Origin: an uncultured Eubacterium sp.
GTDB taxonomy: Bacteria; Bacillota; Clostridia; Lachnospirales; Lachnospiraceae
NCBI GenBank assembly: GCA_910586445.1
Contig: CAJUHV010000073.1
Span: 1 to 20,085, forward strand
Length of the DNA stretch: 20,085 nucleotides
Direction: 5' to 3'
Part shown: positions 14,313-20,085 of the stretch, one piece after another
How positions within the stretch are numbered: the first letter of the stretch is position 1
How the letters are laid out: every line of letters begins with the position of its first letter
Made by a program: the position numbers and the translations under genes
The notes under the pieces: model-generated
What the model was told of the DNA's origin: nothing
Database searches by the model: none
What the model saw: the letters and a program-made list of their open reading frames with translations, nothing else

Positions 14313-15053
14313 CTTGATCTGCCCTAATACTTCCCCGATACTTCCCTGTATCAGCAGGTCTGCACGCCTGTCCATCGGCGTAGGCGATTTATTGATCAGT
14401 ACCAGCTTATTTCCATTATAATAATCGATCAGCCCTGCTGCCGGATAGACAGCCAGAGATGTACCGCCGATAATCAGCACATCTGCGCGCGCGATATAGG
14501 AAATCGATTTCTGCATCGTCTGCGCGTCCAGGCCTTCTTCATACAGCACGACATCCGGCTTAATATCTCCGCCGCATTCATCACAGAGCGGAACTCCTGT
14601 GTGGTCCTTCATATACTGTGCATCAAACTCTTTGGCACATTTCCTGCAGTAATTGCGGTGCACGCTGCCATGCAGCTCCATTACTTCCCTGCTGCCTGCC
14701 ATCTGATGGAGCCCGTCTATATTCTGCGTAATAACCGCCTTCAGCTTGCCTGCCTGCTCCAGCTCGGCCAGCTTGCGGTGTGCGGCATTCGGCTGTGCAT
14801 CCAGACAGAGCATCTTATCATGATAAAAGCGATAAAATTCTTCTGTCCTGCTCATGTAAAAGGAATGGCTGAGTATTGTTTCCGGGGGATAATCATATTT
14901 CTGGTTATATAATCCGTCTACACTTCGAAAATCAGGAATCCCGCTTTCTGTAGATACTCCTGCCCCGCCAAAAAATATGATATTATTTGATTCTGTGATC
15001 ATTGTCTGTAATTTTTCGATTAAAATTTCATTGCTTTCTGTGTTAGCCGACAT
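14307..15053 (-). CDS. cobB: Sir2-family NAD-dependent protein deacylase (sirtuin)
   Basis: Sirtuins remove acyl groups from protein lysines using NAD+, making nicotinamide and O-acyl-ADP-ribose. The 248-aa protein has all catalytic features: GAGVSTESGIPDFRS (30-44), QNIDG (110-114), active-site His128 in L-H-G-S, a zinc ribbon of Cys136, Cys139, Cys157 and Cys160, and G-T-S-L (197-200). No membrane segment is present. Symbol is given by family; bacterial sirtuins of this type are called CobB or SrtN. AGAGGG precedes the ATG, and a promoter is at 15151-15179. It may be co-transcribed with DUF951, 79 bp downstream. Confidence 0.95.
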   Translation of the reverse strand: MSANTESNEILIEKLQTMITESNNIIFFGGAGVSTESGIPDFRSVDGLYNQKYDYPPETILSHSFYMSRTEEFYRFYHDKMLCLDAQPNAAHRKLAELEQAGKLKAVITQNIDGLHQMAGSREVMELHGSVHRNYCRKCAKEFDAQYMKDHTGVPLCDECGGDIKPDVVLYEEGLDAQTMQKSISYIARADVLIIGGTSLAVYPAAGLIDYYNGNKLVLINKSPTPMDRRADLLIQGSIGEVLGQIKI

Positions 15054-15150
15054 ATTTTACCCTCTTTTCGTAAGATCTAAATGTTTACCTGCCTGCATTG
15101 TCTTGTTATAAATTTATTTTAACCTATCTTTATGATACTGCTGCATTTTA

Positions 15151-15179
15151 ATTATACAAAAATTGTCTATCTATAACAA
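15151..15179 (-). promoter_or_regulatory. Promoter of the sirtuin gene
   Basis: Leftward TTGTTA (15174-15179), 17-bp spacer, TATAAT (15151-15156). It is about 100 bp upstream of the sirtuin. Confidence 0.6.
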
Positions 15180-15187
15180 ATATATAT

Positions 15188-15895
15188 TTAATAAAATATT
15201 ATCTCTCTTACTTTTTTTTGATATGCTTTACTAATTGTTAATATATCATGATTATACATTTCGACATAATTGAAAGCATATTTTTTAATGTAATTAATAT
15301 TTATAAAATAAGATTTGTGTATAGGCAAAAAATAAGAAGGAGCACCACTCATAATATTTTTTAATTTACCATAAAATGCAATATCTTTTTCTTTCGTTAC
15401 AGCAATTACCTTGTGTTTATCACTTTTAAAATATAAAATTTCCTCATATTCAATTTTATATATATTTCGACCAGATTTATATTCAAACATTTGATTATTT
15501 GCTATTATAATTTTTGAAATACCCTTTACAACATTCAATAATTCTGTATAACTAATAGGTTTTATTAGAAAATCATAAGGCTGTGTTTTAAATAATTTTA
15601 ACGCATAACCTGAGTTTGATGATATATATACAATCTGAATAGTTAAATTATTTAGATCATTTCTTATGTATTTTCCAATTTCGATACCAGACAGCCCTAA
15701 TAATTCTATCTCTAAAAAAATAATATCTAATTGACTGCCTTTTTTTATAAAATCACAAACTGCTTCACCAGAAAACCAGATACTTATTTCTACACGAATT
15801 TTTAATTGCTGAGAAATTTGCTCCAACATTAATTCTATTTCGGAACATATAGTTTTGTCATCATCACAAACAGCTATTTTTAAAGTCCTGCTCAT
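15188..15895 (-). CDS. LytTR response regulator with Glu at the phosphoacceptor site
   Basis: The 235-aa protein has a receiver domain (about 5-120) and a C-terminal LytTR DNA-binding domain (about 135-235), as in AgrA/VirR-type regulators. Receiver landmarks are the acidic triad C-D-D-D (10-13), Ser92/93 and Lys112 in I-K-P. Residue 62, where the phosphoacceptor Asp should be (F-L-D-I-E), is Glu, encoded GAG at 15710-15712. The LytTR domain shows the expected Y-K-I-E-Y-E-E-I-L-Y-F-K-S-D-K-H-K start and H-K-S-Y-F-I-N-x-x-Y-I region. ATG at 15895 is preceded by AAAGG at about 11 nt. No histidine kinase is nearby. The gene is AT-rich, like the two upstream secreted-protein genes, but is separated from them by a hairpin, so it probably has its own promoter. 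Confidence 0.85.
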   Translation of the reverse strand: MSRTLKIAVCDDDKTICSEIELMLEQISQQLKIRVEISIWFSGEAVCDFIKKGSQLDIIFLEIELLGLSGIEIGKYIRNDLNNLTIQIVYISSNSGYALKLFKTQPYDFLIKPISYTELLNVVKGISKIIIANNQMFEYKSGRNIYKIEYEEILYFKSDKHKVIAVTKEKDIAFYGKLKNIMSGAPSYFLPIHKSYFININYIKKYAFNYVEMYNHDILTISKAYQKKVREIIFY

Positions 15896-16063
15896 ATATA
15901 TTTTTGCCTTTCTAATGATTACCATCCATTTTTGCTGTATGTTCTTATCAAATAGATTTCATATGACTTCTCTTTTATATATCGGACTATTAATTAATTA
16001 AGTAATATAATTAAATACAATGTATATAAATTCAGTACTTTGCATTCTGCAATTTAAATATTT

Positions 16064-16100
16064 AGAGGATTGTTAAATATTATTGCTTCAACAATCCTCT
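16064..16100. terminator. 11-bp hairpin between the secreted-protein gene and the LytTR gene
   Basis: AGAGGATTGTT (16064-16074) is perfectly complementary to AACAATCCTCT (16090-16100), with a 15-nt loop. Leftward it is followed by AAATATTTAAATT, a weak T-tract, so termination may be partial. The rest of 15926-16142 is very AT-rich and shows no gene. Confidence 0.6.
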
Positions 16101-16142
16101 TTCATATCTATACATTATTTTTAATTATAAATAGTAATAAAC

Positions 16143-17561
16143 TTAATTAACGTCTCCTGTTAAACAATTAATAAAATAAGATGAGTCTTCATCACGAAAG
16201 ATCCAAGTTGGATAGTAAATATCATCATTCTCGTCATACATAAATGATATTGTTGCATCCATGGCATTCACATCTGACCTTTTCATTTGATTTTCAAACC
16301 CTAAAATTTGTAATGCCTGTTTATAGGTTACAGGAGAACTTCGTTCTGGATTCGATACTTTATTAAAATCTGACCATTTTATATTCGCAGCAATCATTCC
16401 TTCAGAATCTACTATTACATCAAATCCTTCTCCTTCTATACTAATTCCATCAAATTTGTTTGGATAGTTCACAGCATATGCAACAACTTGTTCCTGACTC
16501 TCATTTCCATATTCATCAATCTCAGACATAACAATTGGTGTTATTTCAGCATTTTGTTTCTCTATCGTTGATCGTTCAATTCCAGTTGTATTATTTTCTA
16601 GCCAATTTAATCCTGTTTCTACAAGCAATTCTCCAGAAGTACTAATCGGTGTATCGCCAATCTCATCAATTACTGCAGAAATTTTAGAATTTTCTCCTCC
16701 TTCTATAACATTTGTTGAAGAAACATTTATATCCCTTTTAGTCCCTTTCAATGCATAATTAGGTACTTCTATTTCAGCAAGTTCAGAACTGCTTAGCTCT
16801 GTAGCACCACCTGGATTTGCTGAACTAAATCTTAAAATTGTAGTACTACTAGATCCCGGACGAGTATATGTCCCCCCTGGAAAACCTTCAAATCTAGAAT
16901 ACTGCACATTCCCCGAGTGTGTTAGAACACAATAATTTCTTGCATTATAACCACCTACATTATCATCATTTTTATAATATTCATTTGCCAATATCCAACT
17001 TGATTTTACAGATTCCCCTGTTTTAGCATATTCAATAAATTTTTCAGCAATAACTGCATCAGCTTGAGATGGTGCATTATCATGGTATCCACTTATGACT
17101 CGAACACCTTTATCTCCTCTCATAGCTTTTGCATATATTTGCCGAGGTTTAATTCCTTGTGAACCATTCAATTGATTACAAACAGCCAGAAAAACAAATT
17201 CTAAATTTCCTCCAGCCCATACTGGTTTCTGGGAACTAATGTCAATTCTAGCATTCCCTGAGGTTTTGCCCCATAATGCTCCCTGATATGTTCCTTCACC
17301 GGCCCAATATTTTATATACGAAGAATTTGTATAGAAATCATTACTAGTTACACCAGTTGTTTTATTAGTTATGCTGTAGGTGTAACCGCTCGCATTGTTT
17401 TTTATGCCATTTGCAACCACCATCGCATCATTTTTCTTATTGTCAAATGGATTTAATTTTAATGCTTGTATTTTATGATTTCCAGCTGCAGCCATTATAG
17501 GCTGTGTGATCAATGCTGTTAATGCCAAACTCAGTGCTAAAATTTTAGTTTTCTTTTTCAT
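16143..17561 (-). CDS. Secreted protein with clan CD (caspase/CHAT-like) pattern
   Basis: The 472-aa protein has a Sec signal peptide (K-K-K, hydrophobic core, A-x-A cleavage near residue 25). Residues about 60-200 show a pattern like clan CD peptidase folds: Y-W-A-G-E-G (85-90) where such enzymes have a His-Gly, then strand F-V-F-L-A-V-C (122-128) with the candidate Cys, then A-K-A-M-R-G-D-K-G-V-R-V-I-S-G-Y-H and an A-E-K-F-I-E-Y helix. In the first motif Glu89 replaces the catalytic His, so activity is uncertain. The C-terminal part (about 270-472) is beta-rich and ends in a PepSY-like stretch (Y-P-T-W-I-F ... I-N-C-L-T-G-D). The family is not certainly recognised. Its start lies 17 bp inside the end of the lipoprotein gene, so the two are coupled. 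Confidence 0.75.
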   Translation of the reverse strand: MKKKTKILALSLALTALITQPIMAAAGNHKIQALKLNPFDNKKNDAMVVANGIKNNASGYTYSITNKTTGVTSNDFYTNSSYIKYWAGEGTYQGALWGKTSGNARIDISSQKPVWAGGNLEFVFLAVCNQLNGSQGIKPRQIYAKAMRGDKGVRVISGYHDNAPSQADAVIAEKFIEYAKTGESVKSSWILANEYYKNDDNVGGYNARNYCVLTHSGNVQYSRFEGFPGGTYTRPGSSSTTILRFSSANPGGATELSSSELAEIEVPNYALKGTKRDINVSSTNVIEGGENSKISAVIDEIGDTPISTSGELLVETGLNWLENNTTGIERSTIEKQNAEITPIVMSEIDEYGNESQEQVVAYAVNYPNKFDGISIEGEGFDVIVDSEGMIAANIKWSDFNKVSNPERSSPVTYKQALQILGFENQMKRSDVNAMDATISFMYDENDDIYYPTWIFRDEDSSYFINCLTGDVN

Positions 17562-18624
17562 TAGCTTTCGTCTCCAATCTTTTTATATATTCTGCCGCCA
17601 GTTTGGCAGAAATGCTTTCTCCCTTTAATAAATAGACTACTCCATCTAGTTGGAACATAGAACATCCATCTTCAGAAAAATATAATTTAACTTTTTCACC
17701 ATCAGATTTTTTTATTAAAAACGTAATACCAAAAGAATGGTCATCATATACAGGAAATGCCTCATTCGATAATGCCTGTATAAACTGCCCAGCATCCTCT
17801 GACGTAAATTTTATTTTATCTCCCGTATTTTCTTCTGAGTAAAAATAACTTGAACTGTTATAAAAAATCTGAATGCTCTTAGGATTTTTAAGGTCACTGA
17901 ATGAAACACGATTTCCCCATAACTTTTTAATAGTATCATACAGCTCTTTTGATTTCACCAAGCTAATTACATATATTTTTCCATCGCCGGCAGTTGGAAT
18001 GATAGAATCGCCTGCATTTATTATGTTTTTTGTTTCAGTAGAAAATCTAAGCTGAACAAAATATTCATTTTCATCCTGCGCCAAAAAATCAATAGACAAA
18101 AAATAGCTGTCGTCAGCGGTATTCAATACGATCGGATATTGAAACAAATCTTTTGAGGATTCCGATTCAAATACTTTTTGATGATCAATAGATAATTCAG
18201 CTATCTCCGAATTATTGATTTCATTTGTAATTTGATTTATTGATTCGATATCTCCGATTTCCTCTTTATCCGCGTACAAATTTTTATACATACTAGTTAT
18301 ATATTGATCGCTGAGTACAATTTTTCTTGATGATACATCTACAATAATATTATTTCGCACACCTGCTTTTTTTTCAGCCCCGCCTTTTTCTTCTGTAGAA
18401 TCAAAAATTTCCAGCTCTGTCTGTTCTTTTTGATTGTCCTTAGAATCATCTGTCTGTTCTCTTTGATTATCCTTAGAATCATCTGTCTGTTCTTTTTGAT
18501 TGTCCTTAGAATGATTGTTCTGGATCGCGCAGCCTGCTAAAAAGTTCAATAATATTATACAAATTAAAACATTAAATACTTTTGGGCTTTTAATAATCTC
18601 CCTCCTGTTCCATACTATTTTCAT
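17545..18624 (-). CDS. Lipoprotein with 11-aa tandem repeats, unknown function
   Basis: The protein (359 aa from the ATG at 18624) has a hydrophobic segment ending in the lipobox L-A-G-C, so it is lipidated and anchored outside the membrane. A linker of three near-identical 11-aa repeats (SKDNQKEQTDD type) follows. The rest is a soluble alpha/beta domain, possibly two related halves; I do not recognise it. The start is uncertain. The ATG has no ribosome site and adds 10 residues before the signal peptide. AGGAGG at 18601-18606 instead points to an ATT at 18594, which gives a normal 22-residue signal peptide (I-K-S-P-K-V-F...). A 14-codon ORF from 18634 ends at the same place. The stop overlaps the next gene by 17 bp, so both act as a cell-surface pair. 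Confidence 0.75.
   Translation of the reverse strand: MKIVWNRREIIKSPKVFNVLICIILLNFLAGCAIQNNHSKDNQKEQTDDSKDNQREQTDDSKDNQKEQTELEIFDSTEEKGGAEKKAGVRNNIIVDVSSRKIVLSDQYITSMYKNLYADKEEIGDIESINQITNEINNSEIAELSIDHQKVFESESSKDLFQYPIVLNTADDSYFLSIDFLAQDENEYFVQLRFSTETKNIINAGDSIIPTAGDGKIYVISLVKSKELYDTIKKLWGNRVSFSDLKNPKSIQIFYNSSSYFYSEENTGDKIKFTSEDAGQFIQALSNEAFPVYDDHSFGITFLIKKSDGEKVKLYFSEDGCSMFQLDGVVYLLKGESISAKLAAEYIKRLETKANEKEN
18416..18514. repeat. Three 33-bp tandem repeats in the lipoprotein gene
   Basis: Units at 18416-18448, 18449-18481 and 18482-18514 differ at few positions and stay in frame, giving three 11-residue charged repeats just after the lipobox. Such in-frame repeats can change copy number and so tether length. 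Confidence 0.9.
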
Positions 18625-18696
18625 TACTTGCCATTAATATAGATCTTCCCTCCTTATGTATTTGGATAATCAATAACATTTTTGATTTCATTACAT

Positions 18697-18705
18697 ATTA
18701 TATCA
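18697..18705 (-). promoter_or_regulatory. Extended -10 promoter of the lipoprotein/secreted-protein pair
   Basis: TGATATAAT reads leftward (TATAAT at 18697-18702 with TG one base upstream). The -35 region is poor. The start would be near 18690, about 65-95 nt before the candidate start codons. The rest of the 18625-18841 gap is AT-rich without a gene. Confidence 0.45.
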
Positions 18706-18841
18706 TAATATCTTTACTAATCGATCTTATTGTACATAATTTATATATTTTATTGACATAACTCGACTAATAAATTAATTTTACAAGTATTATTATACAG
18801 ATTTTATCTATAGATTACTATCATAAATCGAATTATAGTTT

Positions 18842-19381
18842 TTACACAATATATTGTGCAATTACAATGCTTGCAGCCGCTCCTGCTGCAGTCGCCAATA
18901 ACGCCCCGCCTAGTGTCCAGCGCGTCTTTTTTATTTTTACGGACATAAAATAAATGGACATGGTATAAAACACTGTCTCTGTAGAGCTCAACATAATTGA
19001 CGCAATTGTTCCGAGCATAGAATCTGTCCCATACTTTTTAAAAAGATCCAGCACAAGCCCTGTAGCTGCAGAATTCGAAAACAGCCGTACTACAAATACT
19101 GGAATAATTTCTGCCGGAATGATCTTTTCTCCGATTAATTTTCCAAAAAAAGCTGAAACCGCGTCTAAAAGGCCCGAAGCACGCAGTATTCCTACTGCCA
19201 CCATCAGCCCGATTAATGTCGGCATGATTTTTATGACTGTCTTAAATCCATCTTCTGCGCCCTGTATAAACTGCTCATAGATATTCTGCTTTTGAAGCAG
19301 TCCGGTTCCTACGATATAAAAGATTAATATTGGAATAATTGTATTTGATAAAAATAACAGCAGCTTCATAAACCGGCACAC
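18842..19381 (-). CDS. spmB: Spore maturation protein SpmB (nucleoside recognition/Gate domain)
   Basis: SpmB is a membrane protein with a Gate domain needed, with SpmA, for spore core dehydration and heat resistance. The product is about 179 aa with several membrane segments and the family motifs G-A-E-D-G-F-K-T-V-I-K-I-M-P-T-L-I, R-A-S-G-L-L-D, and S-S-T-E-T-V-F-Y-T-M-S-I-Y-F. The GTG at 19381 has AAGGA 10 nt upstream; the ATG at 19369 is the alternative. An open frame continues further upstream but it only mirrors the toxin gene on the other strand. No spmA lies next to it: the upstream side is occupied by the toxin-antitoxin genes, and the downstream side by the lipoprotein region. Confidence 0.9.
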   Translation of the reverse strand: MCRFMKLLLFLSNTIIPILIFYIVGTGLLQKQNIYEQFIQGAEDGFKTVIKIMPTLIGLMVAVGILRASGLLDAVSAFFGKLIGEKIIPAEIIPVFVVRLFSNSAATGLVLDLFKKYGTDSMLGTIASIMLSSTETVFYTMSIYFMSVKIKKTRWTLGGALLATAAGAAASIVIAQYIV

Positions 19382-19446
19382 CCATATGTTTTCCTTATTA
19401 TTAAAATATGTATGTGATATGGCTGAAATTATGATAGCTTTATTCA

Positions 19447-19465
19447 GTCTACATAACATGTAGAC
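19447..19465. promoter_or_regulatory. Candidate operator: perfect 8-bp palindrome arms
   Basis: GTCTACAT (19447-19454) and ATGTAGAC (19458-19465) are perfect inverted repeats with a 3-bp centre. The site lies between spmB and the divergent toxin gene and could be the HigA operator or a site for spmB control. Confidence 0.5.
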
Positions 19466-19493
19466 ATAAAGAAAAAAATGTGTCAATATATAA

Positions 19494-19509
19494 TTAACCA
19501 AAAGGTTAA
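19494..19509. promoter_or_regulatory. Second inverted repeat at the toxin start region
   Basis: TTAACC (19494-19499) and GGTTAA (19504-19509) flank AAAA. It starts at the last base of a possible -10 (TATAAT, 19489-19494) and overlaps the toxin ribosome site (AAAGG). Confidence 0.4.
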
Positions 19510-19510
19510 C

Positions 19511-19866
19511 ATGGAAGGTGATGCATTTTGGGAAATAACATATACTAATAACAAAGTAAAAAAATATTTTGAAGATTATAATAAAATGAAAAAAAGCTGC
19601 CTTTTGAATGGGTAAAAACAATAAAAAAGCATATGGATCGATTAAAAGCGGCTGAATGCTTCGGAGATTTTTTAAAACTAGGCTTGGGAAGACCGGAACA
19701 GCTTGAAGGATATCATCAAATACGATATTCCTTACATGTAGCGCCAAATACCAGGTTGATTATTGAACCAAATGCAACAGAAGATACTATTATGATTTGC
19801 ACTGAAATTGAAGTGGAAGGAGTGAGTGATTACCATGGCAGTAAAGAAAATTGGTATATCCCGTGA
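19511..19866 (+). pseudogene. higB: HigB/RelE-superfamily toxin gene, frameshifted
   Basis: HigB-type toxins are ribosome-dependent mRNA interferases held by a HigA antitoxin. The first frame (19511-19615) encodes W-E-I-T-Y-T-N-N-K-V-K-K-Y-F-E-D-Y and ends early at TAA. The -1 frame continues with L-P-F-E-W-V-K-T-I-K-K-H-M-D-R-L and the conserved L-G-L-G, L-E-G-Y, Y-S-L-H-V-A-P-N-T-R-L-I-I-E-P and S-D-Y-H-G segments to 19866. The break is at a run of seven A (19589-19595); one more A would restore a 118-aa protein of normal size. It may be inactive, or read through by slippage. ATG at 19511 has AAAGG 5 nt upstream. The end overlaps the antitoxin start. Confidence 0.75.
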
Positions 19867-20047
19867 TTTGATCATACACCCAGGCGAGACAATTGCTGAA
19901 GTGTTAGAAGACCGCGGGATCACACAAGCCGAATTATCGTCAAGAACAGGTGTTTCTCCTGCTTACGTAAGTAATGTTATTGCCGGAAAGAAGGGGATAT
20001 CAGCAAACTTTGCGATGGGGCTAGAATATGCATTAGAGCGTGTTTGA
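19835..20047 (+). CDS. higA: HigA-family antitoxin, XRE helix-turn-helix, probably C-terminally truncated
   Basis: HigA neutralises HigB and represses the operon through its XRE-type DNA-binding domain. The 70-aa product has the family opening I-S-R-D-x-I-I-H-P-G-E-T-I-A-E-V-L and the helix-turn-helix T-Q-A-E-L-S-S-R-T-G-V-S-P-A-Y-V-S-N-V-I. It stops after L-E-Y-A-L-E-R-V, where relatives usually continue for about 20-25 residues with an F-W-x-N-L-Q segment. The sequence after the stop does not read as that segment in any frame, so the gene is probably truncated. ATG at 19835 is chosen with AAGGAG 12 nt upstream; an in-frame GTG at 19826 is too close to that site. It overlaps the toxin end by 32 bp. 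Confidence 0.8.
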   Translation: MAVKKIGISRDLIIHPGETIAEVLEDRGITQAELSSRTGVSPAYVSNVIAGKKGISANFAMGLEYALERV

Positions 20048-20085
20048 AAAATGCTTTCCGTGAGATGTGCTTCACACTTGGTGGA

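Noticed and set aside
18754..18760. TTGACA on the + strand near the end of spmB
   Set aside because: No rightward gene follows and no matching -10 at 16-18 bp was seen.
19382..19747. Long N-terminal extension of spmB
   Set aside because: The extra frame is the mirror of the toxin gene on the + strand, has no start signal, and SpmB is normally about 175-180 aa.

Overview
The window looks like chromosomal DNA of a low-to-moderate GC Firmicute of class Clostridia, most likely a Lachnospiraceae-type gut anaerobe. The evidence is strong AGGAGG ribosome sites, a clostridial 2[4Fe-4S] ferredoxin, a DUF1858 protein, MecA, SpmB, and the Bacillus-like gene orders gdpP-rplI-dnaB and DUF951-rpsF-ssb-rpsR. 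No tRNA, rRNA, CRISPR array or complete insertion sequence was seen.

Layout, left to right. (1) 1-3300: a leftward operon with a Ser/Thr kinase fused to a degenerate P-loop domain, a second stand-alone degenerate P-loop protein sharing the same GVTH motif, a one-pass SAF-domain (CpaB-like) protein and a small unknown protein. Hairpins lie downstream. The kinase has no ATG, GTG or TTG start that keeps its glycine loop and appears to start at ATT. (2) 3360-5900: mecA (+), DUF1858 (-), a 56-aa ferredoxin (+) with a 31-bp hairpin in its leader, and a MerR-type regulator (-). Several promoters and terminators can be read directly. (3) 6027-12877, all leftward: gdpP-rplI-dnaB, then a NrnA-like DHH phosphoesterase with a 547-aa membrane protein. 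(4) 12883-15180, leftward: a sirtuin, DUF951, then rpsF-ssb-rpsR with its own promoter and a possible S6:S18 leader. (5) 15188-18760: a visibly AT-rich accessory segment with an orphan LytTR response regulator whose phosphoacceptor Asp is Glu, a secreted protein with a clan CD peptidase-like pattern, and a lipoprotein with 33-bp repeats. (6) 18842-20085: spmB without an adjacent spmA, divergent from a decaying HigB/HigA toxin-antitoxin pair (toxin frameshifted at an A7 run, antitoxin short).

Functional links. GdpP (c-di-AMP to pApA) and the NrnA-like enzyme (a pApA/nanoRNA-type hydrolase) lie close together and could form successive steps of c-di-AMP turnover. dnaB, ssb and the ribosomal protein genes are housekeeping replication and translation genes. 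The most novel-looking parts are the kinase/P-loop/SAF operon, the ferredoxin leader hairpin, and the AT-rich secreted-protein/LytTR segment.
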